NCBI RefSeq assembly: GCF_020537505.1
Contig: NZ_JAJBMO010000017.1
Coordinates: forward strand, 19,918-83,917
Length of the DNA stretch: 64,000 bases
Direction of reading: 5' to 3'
Source: Blautia glucerasea
GTDB taxonomy: Bacteria; Bacillota; Clostridia; Lachnospirales; Lachnospiraceae
Below the pieces are notes generated by a model that saw only the letters and a list, made by a program, of their open reading frames with translations, was not told where the DNA came from and searched no databases. The position numbers and the translations under genes were made by a program. Shown piece after piece: positions 40,618-50,538 of the stretch. The first letter of the stretch is position 1; each line of letters starts with the position of its first letter.

Positions 40618-43095
40618 ATGATTGACAAACAGTTTGACAAAGAAACCTTCAAAAAGAGTGTAAAAGATAACGTTAAGTTTCTTTACCGCAGAAAGCTTGA
40701 AGAGGCAACCCAGGAGCAGCTTTTCCAGGCTGTAAGCTACACTGTGAAGGATGTTATCATCGATAACTGGCTTGATACACAGAACTCTTATGAAGAGCAG
40801 GATCCGAAGATTGTTTACTACATGTCCATGGAGTTTCTTATGGGACGTGCCCTTGGAAACAACCTTTTAAACCTTGGCGCATACGGCGAGGTGAAGGAAG
40901 CTCTTGAGGAGCTTGGAATCGACATCAACGCACTTGAGGACCAGGAGCCGGATCCAGCACTTGGAAACGGTGGTCTTGGAAGACTTGCTGCCTGCTTCCT
41001 TGATTCTCTTGCTACACTTGGATATTGCGCATACGGCTGCGGAATCCGCTACCGTTACGGTATGTTCAAACAGGAGATCAGAGACGGATACCAGGTTGAG
41101 GTTCCGGATGCATGGCTTGAGAACGGCTATCCATTCGAGCTTCGTCGTCCGGAATATGCAAAAGAGGTACATTTCGGCGGCTATGTAAGAGTTGAGTATG
41201 ACCAGGCAACCGGCCAGAATAAATTCATCCATGAAGGATATCAGGCTGTAAAGGCTATTCCATATGATATGCCGATCGTTGGATACGAGAACAATGTAGT
41301 AAATACTCTTCGTATTTGGGATGCAGCTGCAATCGAGCAGTTTGGATTTGACTCTTTTGACAAAGGTGACTACAAGAAAGCCGTTGAGCAGGAGAACCTT
41401 GCAAAAGATATCGTAAACGTACTTTACCCGAACGACAACAAGATGTCTGGTAAAGAGCTTCGTCTGAAACAGCAGTACTTCTTCGTATCTGCAAGTATTC
41501 AGGCTGCAATCGAGAAATACAAAAAGACACATGATGATATCAAGAAGCTTCATGAGAAAGTCGTATTCCAGATGAACGATACTCATCCGACTATGGCTGT
41601 TGCAGAGCTTATGAGAATCCTCATGGATCAGGAAGGTCTTGGCTGGGATGACGCCTGGGCAGTAACTACCAAGTGTGTGGCTTACACCAACCACACTATC
41701 ATGTCCGAGGCTCTTGAGAAATGGCCGATCGAGCTGTTCTCCAGACTGCTTCCACGTGTATACCAGATCATCGAGGAGATCAACCGTCGTTTCATCATCG
41801 AGATCCAGAACAAATATCCTAGAAACTATGAGAAGATCAAAAAGATGGCGATCATCTATGATGGACAGGTTAAGATGGCACACCTTGCAATCGTTGCAGG
41901 CTACTCTGTAAACGGTGTTGCAAGACTTCATACAGAGATCCTGAAGAACCAGGAGTTAAAAGACTTCTACGAGATGATGCCAGAGAAGTTCAACAACAAG
42001 ACAAACGGTATCACCCAGAGACGTTTCCTTCTTCACGGAAACCAGAATCTTGCTGCATGGGTTACAGACCATATTGGACCAGACTGGGTAACAGATCTTT
42101 CCCAGATTGGCAAGCTGAAGGTTTATGCAGATGATGAGAAAGCTCTTCAGGAGTTCATGAACATCAAATTCCAGAACAAACAGCGTCTTGCAAAATACAT
42201 TCTGGAGCACAATGGTGTTGAAGTTGATCCTCACTCCATTTTTGATGTACAGGTTAAGAGACTTCATGAGTACAAGAGACAGCTTCTCAACATCCTTCAT
42301 GTAATCTATCTGTACAACCAGATCAAATTACATCCGGAGATGGAGTTCTATCCAAGAACCTTTATCTTTGGTGCAAAAGCTTCCGCTGCTTATGAGCGTG
42401 CGAAAAAGATCATCAAACTGATCAACTGTGTAGGTGATGTTGTAAACAATGATCCGACTATCAATGGCAAGATCAAAGTTGTATTCATCGAGAACTACAG
42501 AGTATCCAACGCAGAGATGATCTTCGCAGCAGCAGATGTTTCCGAGCAGATCTCCACAGCAAGTAAAGAGGCTTCTGGTACAGGTAACATGAAGTTCATG
42601 CTGAACGGTGCCCTTACACTTGGAACCATGGACGGTGCAAACGTAGAGATCGTTGAGGAAGTTGGCCAGGAGAACGCATTCATCTTCGGTATGAGCGCTG
42701 ACCAGATCATCAACTATGAGAACCACGGCGGATATGACCCAACATTTATTTACAACACAGACACTGAGATCCGTCAGGTACTGATGCAGCTGATTAATGG
42801 TACCTTCTCCAGCGATACAGAGCTGTTCAGGGATATTTATGATTCTCTTCTTACAACAAAGAACTGCTCCAGAGCAGACCAGTACTTCATCCTGGGCGAT
42901 TTCAGATCCTATGCTGAGGCCCAGAAGAGAGTGGAAGCTGCTTACAAGGATGAGAAGAAGTGGGCAAAGATGGCTCTCCTGAACACCGCATGCAGCGGAA
43001 AATTCTCCTCTGACAGAACCATCCAGGAGTATGTAGATGATATCTGGCATCTGGATAAGGTTACTGTTACTAAGAGCGAGGCTGCTGAGAAATAA
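40618..43095 (+). CDS. glgP: Glycogen/starch/alpha-glucan phosphorylase
   Basis: This 825-residue GT35 enzyme releases glucose-1-phosphate from alpha-1,4-glucans. The pyridoxal phosphate lysine is K659 in GTGNMKFMLNGALTLGTMDGANVEI, and the LGNGGLGRLAACFLDS and RYRYGMF segments are typical. AGGAGGG lies 9 bases before the ATG at 40618; the frame is open to 40546 without a binding site. Its promoter is not obvious: 40525-40617 contains the 13-mer of the palindromic repeat family in reverse orientation (40547-40559). It is monocistronic. Confidence 0.97.
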   Translation: MIDKQFDKETFKKSVKDNVKFLYRRKLEEATQEQLFQAVSYTVKDVIIDNWLDTQNSYEEQDPKIVYYMSMEFLMGRALGNNLLNLGAYGEVKEALEELGIDINALEDQEPDPALGNGGLGRLAACFLDSLATLGYCAYGCGIRYRYGMFKQEIRDGYQVEVPDAWLENGYPFELRRPEYAKEVHFGGYVRVEYDQATGQNKFIHEGYQAVKAIPYDMPIVGYENNVVNTLRIWDAAAIEQFGFDSFDKGDYKKAVEQENLAKDIVNVLYPNDNKMSGKELRLKQQYFFVSASIQAAIEKYKKTHDDIKKLHEKVVFQMNDTHPTMAVAELMRILMDQEGLGWDDAWAVTTKCVAYTNHTIMSEALEKWPIELFSRLLPRVYQIIEEINRRFIIEIQNKYPRNYEKIKKMAIIYDGQVKMAHLAIVAGYSVNGVARLHTEILKNQELKDFYEMMPEKFNNKTNGITQRRFLLHGNQNLAAWVTDHIGPDWVTDLSQIGKLKVYADDEKALQEFMNIKFQNKQRLAKYILEHNGVEVDPHSIFDVQVKRLHEYKRQLLNILHVIYLYNQIKLHPEMEFYPRTFIFGAKASAAYERAKKIIKLINCVGDVVNNDPTINGKIKVVFIENYRVSNAEMIFAAADVSEQISTASKEASGTGNMKFMLNGALTLGTMDGANVEIVEEVGQENAFIFGMSADQIINYENHGGYDPTFIYNTDTEIRQVLMQLINGTFSSDTELFRDIYDSLLTTKNCSRADQYFILGDFRSYAEAQKRVEAAYKDEKKWAKMALLNTACSGKFSSDRTIQEYVDDIWHLDKVTVTKSEAAEK

Positions 43096-43165
43096 ATAGT
43101 GGCAGGAAAGGTTGAAGCGAAACGGTGATGACCGTTTATGCGGATAACTTTAAATATGAAAAAAG

Positions 43166-43221
43166 AAATCCTCCCGGAATGGTGAAACGGTGCAACCGCG
43201 GCTATTCCGGGAGGATTTTTT
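43166..43221. terminator. Bidirectional terminator between glgP and the PIG-L gene
   Basis: AAATCCTCCCGGAAT (43166-43180) pairs with ATTCCGGGAGGATTT (43204-43218) and is followed by a T run; the left arm is preceded by A-rich sequence, giving T on the other strand. Confidence 0.85.
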
Positions 43222-43999
43222 AGTAATCTTCCTTCTGCCAGTATTCATAAGGCAGCATGTGATACATTTTTCGGACGGTAGTCCGCTGGCTGGTGTAGAG
43301 GCTGGCCAGTTTGCGTTTCTGGATGTAGAGATCTTTTTGCATTTCTTCAAGGTCGTAGGGAACCTTGTCATTTACATAATATTTTCCAAAAGAATAGAAA
43401 TCTGCCTTGCAGCCAGTTTCTTTATATTCTTTTTCCACAAGCTCATGGGTCATCTGGTGGTGCTGGTGCCCGTATTCGCCGTGAGGGTTGTGGGTGGCCA
43501 CCTGGGTCCAGGCTTTGTAATTCAGGACGGTGGCGATATCGGCCTCCATATCCTTTTTCCAGAAAGTCCAGCTGCTCCGGCGTTTCCCTATTTTGTCCGG
43601 ATAGGAGAGAATCAGATATTTATCACCGGTGGCTTCCATCACAGACTTAAACTCTGCACTTCGCACCGGATCATTTCCGCGGGTCATACAGACAACCAGG
43701 TAATCATCCTCAATTAAATGTCTGCCGCCCCAGAGCAGGTCGTCATCCGGGTGGGCGACGAACATTACCTTGTCGTAGCCATCCAGATCAAGGGCATCCA
43801 GGTCTGCGGTGGTGACGTGGGGGAGATTTATATATGGGTAAAGCAGGTAAAAACCTTTTGCCAGGAAAAGGATGGCGATAGCAATTATAAGAAAAAGCAG
43901 CTTCCGTTTCCAGTGATGACGCAAGCGGCGAAGGATAGCAGTATATCTTTGGCGCGCGGAAGGGGAAACGCTTGAAGCCGTGGGTGTGTTTGTGTTCAT
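43220..43999 (-). CDS. PIG-L/LmbE-family deacetylase
   Basis: This 259-residue protein has one N-terminal transmembrane helix (about 34-54, LLFLIIAIAILFLAKGFYLL) and a PIG-L domain facing outward. Zinc-site residues are in FVAHPDDDLLWGG and the later NPHGEYGHQHHQMTH. The family removes acetyl groups from N-acetylglucosaminyl compounds. A role in cell-surface glycan modification is inferred from the anchor. No glycosyltransferase genes are adjacent. Confidence 0.85.
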   Translation of the reverse strand: MNTNTPTASSVSPSARQRYTAILRRLRHHWKRKLLFLIIAIAILFLAKGFYLLYPYINLPHVTTADLDALDLDGYDKVMFVAHPDDDLLWGGRHLIEDDYLVVCMTRGNDPVRSAEFKSVMEATGDKYLILSYPDKIGKRRSSWTFWKKDMEADIATVLNYKAWTQVATHNPHGEYGHQHHQMTHELVEKEYKETGCKADFYSFGKYYVNDKVPYDLEEMQKDLYIQKRKLASLYTSQRTTVRKMYHMLPYEYWQKEDY

Positions 44000-44127
44000 G
44001 GGGTTAGCTCCGTTTCAAGTTGTTTTTAATAACTATGTTCTCAATTATACTACGTTTTAGGAAAGTTACAAGCTGGATAAGAAGAACTTAAGAAACTTTA
44101 GGGAAAGTTAAGACTTTGCCGTAGGGC

Positions 44128-44157
44128 TGGACATGAAAGTGGGAAGGCTGTTATACT
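44128..44157 (+). promoter_or_regulatory. Candidate promoter for the 44189 gene
   Basis: TGGACA (44128-44133) and TATACT (44152-44157) are 18 bases apart and 31 bases before the start codon. Confidence 0.45.
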
Positions 44158-44188
44158 TAGACCAGTAAAATCTTTGAGGTAATAATGA

Positions 44189-44824
44189 ATGAGAAAAAAG
44201 AATCTTATATTTATTCTGGGATTTATAATGTGTTTTCTGGCCGCGTATAAAGGGATGGTGTTTAGTCCATCGTTTACTATGATGTTCGTGGCAGCCGGAA
44301 TGGGATTTTGTATCATGGCGGAAATACTGTATATGGTGCAGAACGAAGGGGATATGCGGGCTGCTAATAATACATCTGTTGCGGAGAAAACAGGACGGAT
44401 GACGATCGGTGTTGGGATTTGTAGTAGAATATTTTACATAATTGGAATGATCTGGGTATTCCCAGCCGTGATCATTTATGCCACTGGTGATGACTGGATG
44501 AACGGCTGTATGAAAGCGGCTGGAATTGGAAGCATTGTCCTGTGTGGAATCTGGTTTGGCTGGATGTGGAAAAAGGGAGAAATTCGACTGGCTGTGTGGG
44601 GAAAAGCTGTGGAATTACTGATTTCTCTGGCAGGAGCACTGCTGGCTGTTTTTTGTGGAATTAACAGTGTAGCTTTAATTCCCTATGGTGCTGGCCTATT
44701 GTTACTGACAATTGCCAGGCTATCTGAGGGAAAAGAAAATAAGGTAAGAGAATGCTTCTTTCTTGCCGGATTAGTGTTGATGACAGTATTTCCTTCTGCA
44801 CCCATGCTTGGTGGTGTATTGTGA
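44189..44824 (+). CDS. Hypothetical integral membrane protein
   Basis: This 211-residue protein has about six hydrophobic helices (starting at 5-25, 28-48, 75-100, 108-125, 135-160 and 185-205) and no motif I recognise. GAGGT is 8 bases before the ATG at 44189; another ATG 4 bases earlier is out of frame. The GH43-like lipoprotein gene follows after 26 bases, so they may be co-transcribed, but a functional link is not evident. Confidence 0.65.
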   Translation: MRKKNLIFILGFIMCFLAAYKGMVFSPSFTMMFVAAGMGFCIMAEILYMVQNEGDMRAANNTSVAEKTGRMTIGVGICSRIFYIIGMIWVFPAVIIYATGDDWMNGCMKAAGIGSIVLCGIWFGWMWKKGEIRLAVWGKAVELLISLAGALLAVFCGINSVALIPYGAGLLLLTIARLSEGKENKVRECFFLAGLVLMTVFPSAPMLGGVL

Positions 44825-44850
44825 AAAAGTAAATGTGAGGATAATGGAAA

Positions 44851-46179
44851 TTGAAACATTGTAATAAAAAAGGAAAACGAAAGGCGAAACTGATTGGTCT
44901 GGCCGCGTGCGTGGCAGCAACGGTAACTTTAAGTGGCTGCAGCCTTTATGATATTGCGGATTTATTTTCCGGGCTTGGAAAAGGCAGTGAGGCTTTATAT
45001 GCGAATGAAAATCAACAGATGCCAACGGAAGTTGCTGAAGCTCAAACTGGGAGTATGGATAACAATATAACTGATGAGGCAGAGCAGAAAGAGATAACAG
45101 AAATAGCAATTCTCCCCGGTGCGTCCTGGTTAGACACAGACGGTAACGTGATCCAGGCCCATGGCGGACAGATCCAGCTTATGCCAGTGCCAGGTGAAAA
45201 TGGGGTCAAAACAGAAAAATATGTCTGGGTAGGTGAAGATAAATCCTCCGGTCATTTGGGAAATGATGTGGCTGTTTACACTTCCGATGATCTGTATCAT
45301 TGGGAATTCCAGGGCGATGTATTTCGGGCCGTAGAATCCCGGGAACAGTTGGATGAGGATTCCTATTTCCACGAGCTTTATCAGGATCATACCAGCGATG
45401 AATTGAATGAAATCTATAACTGTATTAACAAAAATACCGTAATAGAACGTCCAAAACTCTTATATAATCACAAAAATGACAACTATGTGCTCTGGTTTCA
45501 CAGCGATGATAGTACGGAAAAGAATACCTATAAATATGATGTGGGTATGGCTGGAGTGGCAGTTAGCGATTCCCCTGCCGGTCCATTCAAATTTCTTGGC
45601 AGATACCGGCTAAGTCAGTGTCCGGACGAGCAGATTGACTGCTTTCCATTCTCTAAAGGCGAAGCCCGTGACATGAACCTTTTTCAGGATGAGGACGGAA
45701 CTGCCTATGTCACTTATACCAGTGAAAATAACAAGACGTTGTACATTTCCAAGCTGAATGAGGATTATACATATCTGTCCACAGACCCGGAGAAAGCGGT
45801 TTATAAAGAAGATTTTATCCGCATTTTTCCAGGAGCCATGCGGGAGGCTCCGGTCTTATTTAAAGGCGACAATGGAAGATACTATCTTATGTCCTCCAGC
45901 ACCACCGGCTGGATGTCCAACCAGGCCAGAGTCTGGTCCGCAGATGAAATCTTCGGTGACTGGCAAAATGATGGAAACCCATGCGTCGGCACAGATGCCG
46001 ACATTACCTTTGACACCCAGAGCACCTGCGTTTTCCAGACGAAAGAAGGTCAGTGGATTTACTACGGCGACCGCTGGAACAGCACAGACCTGGCAGATTC
46101 CAGATATATCTGGCTGCCGCTTAACTTTGACGGAAATAGAGTGGTAATTAAATGGGAGTCGGATTTTGTCCTCAAATAA
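44851..46179 (+). CDS. GH43-like surface lipoprotein (exo-beta-1,3-galactanase type)
   Basis: This 442-residue protein has a lipoprotein signal (GLAACVAATVTLSGC, about residues 16-30) and is probably anchored outside the cell. The catalytic region resembles GH43 subfamily 24: QAHGGQIQLMPV near the N-terminus, RDMNLFQDEDG with D274 and MREAPVLFKGDNGRYYLMSSSTTGW with E332 as likely acid. Members of that subfamily lack the usual Asp base. It starts at a TTG with GAGG upstream, because the only nearby ATG (44844) opens a six-codon frame. A GH42 beta-galactosidase follows, which fits stepwise degradation of beta-galactan or type II arabinogalactan side chains. Confidence 0.72.
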   Translation: MKHCNKKGKRKAKLIGLAACVAATVTLSGCSLYDIADLFSGLGKGSEALYANENQQMPTEVAEAQTGSMDNNITDEAEQKEITEIAILPGASWLDTDGNVIQAHGGQIQLMPVPGENGVKTEKYVWVGEDKSSGHLGNDVAVYTSDDLYHWEFQGDVFRAVESREQLDEDSYFHELYQDHTSDELNEIYNCINKNTVIERPKLLYNHKNDNYVLWFHSDDSTEKNTYKYDVGMAGVAVSDSPAGPFKFLGRYRLSQCPDEQIDCFPFSKGEARDMNLFQDEDGTAYVTYTSENNKTLYISKLNEDYTYLSTDPEKAVYKEDFIRIFPGAMREAPVLFKGDNGRYYLMSSSTTGWMSNQARVWSADEIFGDWQNDGNPCVGTDADITFDTQSTCVFQTKEGQWIYYGDRWNSTDLADSRYIWLPLNFDGNRVVIKWESDFVLK

Positions 46180-46397
46180 TTGGAGAAGACAAAGAAAATT
46201 TTCGCGCTTAGGCGGTGCATTACAAATCAGTTATCTACTATGGAGTAAATAGTTACGCTTACTGAGAAAAGTGATAAATAACTGAAATACGTGATATGAA
46301 TAAAAGGAAAATTCTGATAAAATCACTTACAAAGGATAACAAGGTGAATATGCCGGCAGGGCAGACATTGCATAAATGAAAATCAGGGAGGAAAAAC

Positions 46398-48470
46398 ATG
46401 AAGGAACTTCTTTACGGAGCAGCATACTACGACGAATATATGCCATACGACCGTCTGGACAAAGATGTGGCTATGATGAAAAAAGCAGGGATCAACACTG
46501 TTCGAATTGCAGAATCTACCTGGAGCACCTGCGAGCCACAGCCAGGAGTATTTGATTTTTCCCATGTGGAAAGAGTGATGGACGCCATGGAAGAGGCGGG
46601 AATCAACGTAATTATCGGTACACCTACTTATGCAGTGCCTACCTGGATGGTAAAGGCGCACCCGGATGTGCTGGCTGAGACAGTTGAGGGAAGAGGCATT
46701 TACGGCGCCCGTCAGATTATGGATATTACTCATCCGGTGTATCTTTTTTATGCTGAGCGTGTGATCCGCGAGCTGATGAAGCGTACAGCCCACAGAAAAT
46801 GTGTCATCGGTTTCCAGCTGGACAATGAGACGAAATACTACGGAACTGCAGGCAAAAATGTGCAGGAACAGTTTGTCAAATACCTCCGGGAAAAATTCCA
46901 CGATGATATGGACGCTATGAATTATGAATTCGGTCTGGATTACTGGAGCAACCGTATCAACGCCTGGGAGGATTTCCCAGATGTGCGCGGTACTATCAAT
47001 GGAAGTCTTGGCGCAGAATTTGAGAAATTCCAGAGAACTCTGGTTGACAAATTCTTAAGCTGGCAGGCAGACATTGTAAATGAATACAGAAGAGAAGACC
47101 AGTTTGTGACCCATAACCTGGACTTTGAGTGGAGAGGATATTCCTATGGAATTCAACCTTATGTAAACCATCTCCACGCGTCCCAGTGTCTGACAATTGC
47201 AGGAACTGACATTTATCATCCTACACAGGATGACCTTACCGGTGCTGAAATTGCATTCGGAGGAGATCTGATCCGTTCCTTAAAACAGGACAATTATCTG
47301 GTGATCGAGACCGAAGCACAGGGATTTCCTGGCTGGACACCGTATAAGAATCAGCTGAGATTACAGGCATACAGCCACCTGGCATCTGGAGCAAATAGCG
47401 TAATGTACTGGCACTGGCATTCCATTCATAATTCCTTTGAAACTTACTGGAAAGGTCTGCTGAGCCATGATTTCCAGGAGAATGCACCGTATAAGGAAGC
47501 CTGCATTATTGGAAATGAGTTTAAAAAGCTGGGAAGCCATCTGGTAAATCTGAAAAAGAAAAATGAGGTGGCAGTGCTGGTTAGCAACGAGGCACTCACA
47601 GCCCTGAACTGGTTCCGAATCCAGGAGCAGGCGCCAGGCGCAGATGCGAAGAGTATCTATTATAATGACGTTATGCGCTGGATGTACGATACTCTGTATC
47701 ATATGAACGTAGAATGCGATTTCATCTGGCCGGAAACCGAGAATCTGGATCAGTATAAAGCGATTGTGGTACCTGCACTTTATGCAGCACCAGATGAATT
47801 ATTAGAGCGGCTGAATCAGTATGTGGAAAATGGCGGAACGCTGATCGCGTCCTTTAAGTCTGCTTTTGCAAATGAGAATGTGAAAGTGAGCCATGATGTC
47901 CAGCCACACATTTTGAATAATTGTTTTGGTGTTCACTACGACCAGTTTACTTTCCCGAAAAATGTAGGATTAACTGGAAAAATTATTTCTGGGAAAATAT
48001 GTCAGAAAGGCAGTACTTGTCTGGATGACAAGGCTTATGCGAAAGATAGTACTTCCCCGTCTGCACAGATATTTATGGAACTCCTGGTTCCAGATGGAGC
48101 AGAGGTACTGGCTTCTTACGACCACTACAACTGGAAAGACTACGCTGCCATCACTCGAAACCATTACGGCAAAGGACAGGCGGTATATGTTGGCTGCATG
48201 ACTGACGAAGATACCTTAAAAGCTGTCTACAAAGCAGTTCTTCCACAGGCAGACGTAGAAATTCCGGAATACCAGTACCCAGTCATCGTTCGAAAAGGAA
48301 CCAACGACCTTGGCAAGACAGTCCGCTATTTCCTGAATTATTCAGCAGTAGAACTGGAAATGCCATATGATTATAAAACTGGCACAGAATTACTGGAAGA
48401 TGTGCAAGTTGAAAATAAAGCCGCACTTAGAATGCCAGCATGGGGTGTGAAGATTATAGAAGAAGAATAA
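46398..48470 (+). CDS. Beta-galactosidase, GH42
   Basis: This 690-residue intracellular enzyme hydrolyses beta-galactosides. The TIM barrel begins with YGAAYYDEYMPYDRLDKD; E144 in FQLDNETKYYG is the acid/base and E304 (or E306) in YLVIETEAQGFPGW is the nucleophile. A trimerisation Rossmann-like domain (about 400-600) and a small beta domain follow. AGGGAGG is upstream of the ATG. The 46180-46397 gap before it carries no clear promoter; CAGTTAT and ATAACTG halves occur near 46228 and 46275. It probably processes galacto-oligosaccharides from the neighbouring surface enzyme. Confidence 0.93.
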   Translation: MKELLYGAAYYDEYMPYDRLDKDVAMMKKAGINTVRIAESTWSTCEPQPGVFDFSHVERVMDAMEEAGINVIIGTPTYAVPTWMVKAHPDVLAETVEGRGIYGARQIMDITHPVYLFYAERVIRELMKRTAHRKCVIGFQLDNETKYYGTAGKNVQEQFVKYLREKFHDDMDAMNYEFGLDYWSNRINAWEDFPDVRGTINGSLGAEFEKFQRTLVDKFLSWQADIVNEYRREDQFVTHNLDFEWRGYSYGIQPYVNHLHASQCLTIAGTDIYHPTQDDLTGAEIAFGGDLIRSLKQDNYLVIETEAQGFPGWTPYKNQLRLQAYSHLASGANSVMYWHWHSIHNSFETYWKGLLSHDFQENAPYKEACIIGNEFKKLGSHLVNLKKKNEVAVLVSNEALTALNWFRIQEQAPGADAKSIYYNDVMRWMYDTLYHMNVECDFIWPETENLDQYKAIVVPALYAAPDELLERLNQYVENGGTLIASFKSAFANENVKVSHDVQPHILNNCFGVHYDQFTFPKNVGLTGKIISGKICQKGSTCLDDKAYAKDSTSPSAQIFMELLVPDGAEVLASYDHYNWKDYAAITRNHYGKGQAVYVGCMTDEDTLKAVYKAVLPQADVEIPEYQYPVIVRKGTNDLGKTVRYFLNYSAVELEMPYDYKTGTELLEDVQVENKAALRMPAWGVKIIEEE

Positions 48471-48562
48471 AATATGCTCTGCGAGTTTTGCCTGTTATCG
48501 CGGCAGCCGTCAAGGCTTCGTGCAAGCACGAACTTTGGCTCATTGTTCATGTAAATAGAAAG

Positions 48563-48601
48563 TTCCGGTAAATGATAGAAATCATTCACCGGAATTTTTT
48601 T
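48563..48601 (+). terminator. Terminator after GH42
   Basis: TTCCGGTAAATGAT (48563-48576) pairs with ATCATTCACCGGAA (48581-48594) and is followed by seven T. A second hairpin, TTCGTGC/GCACGAA inside AGCC/GGCT, lies at about 48505-48541. Confidence 0.88.
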
Positions 48602-48648
48602 ATAGAAAATTTACGAACTCAAAACAATAACTAAAGATTTTACAAGAA

Positions 48649-49770
48649 TCAAATCTTTTTCAATTCATAATCCCTGGAACCAAGTCCAATCTTTTGTCCA
48701 TGATCCAGTGTAGCCTCCCACTCTACATTTGGGTTGGAGTCCATAAAGTGGTTATGATGGCAATGCCAGTCCGGTTTCGCAAGGTTATCACCCAGCTGAC
48801 TGTTGCGGATCGGCTGAGCTGCAAGGCAGGCATCTACGCAGGCTTGATCAAGAGCAATCGGATCGAAGCTTGCGAACATTCCGATATCCGGAAGGATAGG
48901 AGCATCATTTTCGACGTGGCAGTCACAGTTCGGGCTGATGTCCTGAACCAGGGCAATGTGGAAGCATGGGCGTCCATGACAGACTGCCTGTGCATATTCT
49001 GTCATCTTGCGGCAGAGAAGCTCATTGGAATTGCTGTGCGGATTATGGATGGCATCAAAGCTGCATGCACCGATACAACGGCCGCAGCCCTTGCATTTAT
49101 CATAATCAATAACAGCCTTTTTCTCCGGATATGTAATTGCATCACTTCCGCATTCTTTTGCGCAGCGCTTGCAGCCGCGACAGACATCTGCCTCAATAAC
49201 AGGTTTTCCGCTGTTGTGCTGAGCCATTTTTCCTGCACGGCTTCCGCAGCCCATACCAATATTTTTGATTGCACCGCCGAAACCGGTGGCTTCATGTCCT
49301 TTGAAGTGAGTAAGGCTGATGAATACGTCAGCATCCATTACAGCACGGCCGATTCTGGCAGTAGGGCAGTATTCTGCATTCTCTACAGGAACCTCCACGT
49401 CATCGGTACCGCGAAGTCCGTCACCGATAATGATCTGACAGCCAGTAGTGATGGTATTAAAGCCATTCAGATTTGCGCAATCCATATGCTCCAGGGCATT
49501 CTTACGGCTTCCTGGATAAAGGGTGTTGCAGTCTGTGAGAAATGGCATTCCGCCAAGCTCCTTACAAAGATCGGCTACTACTTTTGCATAATTGGGGCGC
49601 AGGAACGCAAGATTTCCAAGCTCTCCGAAATGCATTTTGATGGCAACGAATTTACCATCCATATCAATGTTTTTGATTCCGGCTGCGATACACAGCTTTT
49701 TCAGCTTGTCCAGCTGGCTTGTGCCGACCTTGCAGCGGAAGTCGGTGAAATATACAGTTGATTTTTCCAT
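48649..49770 (-). CDS. DUF362 protein with two [4Fe-4S] motifs
   Basis: This 373-residue protein has a DUF362 domain (start STVYFTDFR; core GLRGTDDVEV, ISLTHFKGHEATGFGGAIKNIGMG) and a ferredoxin insert with CRGCKRCAKEC and CKGCGRCIGAC binding two [4Fe-4S] clusters. It probably transfers electrons or acts on Fe-S chemistry; the exact role of the family is unknown. I chose the ATG at 49770 because GAGGA is 6 bases upstream; the ATG four codons earlier has none. A nitroreductase gene lies upstream on the same strand. Confidence 0.85.
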   Translation of the reverse strand: MEKSTVYFTDFRCKVGTSQLDKLKKLCIAAGIKNIDMDGKFVAIKMHFGELGNLAFLRPNYAKVVADLCKELGGMPFLTDCNTLYPGSRKNALEHMDCANLNGFNTITTGCQIIIGDGLRGTDDVEVPVENAEYCPTARIGRAVMDADVFISLTHFKGHEATGFGGAIKNIGMGCGSRAGKMAQHNSGKPVIEADVCRGCKRCAKECGSDAITYPEKKAVIDYDKCKGCGRCIGACSFDAIHNPHSNSNELLCRKMTEYAQAVCHGRPCFHIALVQDISPNCDCHVENDAPILPDIGMFASFDPIALDQACVDACLAAQPIRNSQLGDNLAKPDWHCHHNHFMDSNPNVEWEATLDHGQKIGLGSRDYELKKI

Positions 49771-49847
49771 AAAATTCCTCATTTCTGATTTTTATTTATC
49801 TTCATATTATTCTTGTGATTGCTTTAATGTCAAGTTATTTTTGTACT

Positions 49848-49920
49848 ATAGCGTGCCCCCAAAATCGTTCCCACAAATTGTAACTCACATCTTGCAGAAA
49901 GCCTTTTCAAACACGTTTTA
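49848..49920. repeat. 75-bp inverted-repeat element, copy B
   Basis: This copy shares CACATCTTGCAGAAAGCC and flanking sequence with copy A at 29988-30062. Its right end TTTTCAAACACGTTTTA overlaps the stop codon of the minus-strand nitroreductase gene, so the element contributes the last bases of that gene and may serve as its terminator. Confidence 0.7.
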
Positions 49921-50457
49921 AAAGAACTTCAGAACATCCTCCAGCTCTCTGCGCCTCGGACGGCTTGGTTCCTCATCCGCTTTTCCTACAGCAATAACGG
50001 AAACAATGGTTTCACTTTCCGGAATAGAAAGCATTTCACGAATTTTGTTCCCATCCCGAAGTCCCATAATCAGAGTGGAAAGACCAAGCTCTGTGGCTTT
50101 CAGAATCAGGTTTTCGTTCTGAAGACCAAGGTCATAACAGCCCCATCCATTTCCAATCTCATTATCAGGAGTACCGTCTGTCTGGAAACCGGCACGGTTA
50201 TGTACGAAGGTAGTGACAATCAAGGCTGCATGCTCGGTTTTGTTATCGTTATTGGCGTAACACAGGCATTCCTTACGAAGCTTCTGACTCATGTCCTCTG
50301 ATAAAACACAGTAATAACGACCTGTTTCCGTATTCTTCCATGATGGCGCTTCCAAAGCGGCCTGTACAAGCTGCTGGATCTGCTCTTTGGTAACGTTTGT
50401 ATGGGAACTGTACTTACGCACAGATCTCCTGTTCTCAATAAGTGTCTGAAATTCCAT
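49918..50457 (-). CDS. Nitroreductase-family FMN protein
   Basis: This 179-residue protein begins EFQTLIENRRSVRKYSS, the FMN-binding start of the family, with AALEAPSWKNTETGRYY and the C-terminal GKADEEPSRPRRR. It uses NAD(P)H to reduce nitro compounds or quinones. GGGAGG precedes the ATG. Its end coincides with a repeat element. Confidence 0.92.
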   Translation of the reverse strand: MEFQTLIENRRSVRKYSSHTNVTKEQIQQLVQAALEAPSWKNTETGRYYCVLSEDMSQKLRKECLCYANNDNKTEHAALIVTTFVHNRAGFQTDGTPDNEIGNGWGCYDLGLQNENLILKATELGLSTLIMGLRDGNKIREMLSIPESETIVSVIAVGKADEEPSRPRRRELEDVLKFF

Positions 50458-50538
50458 GAAAAAACCTCCCTTAAAGTATGTTTTGGCTGTATTTTAGCAT
50501 AATTCATTAGATGTGAAAAGTTAAAATTTTTTGTAACC

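Noticed and set aside
48694-49761. A 355-codon plus-strand frame over the DUF362 gene
   Set aside because: The minus-strand gene has two clear ferredoxin motifs and a binding site; the plus-strand frame has neither.
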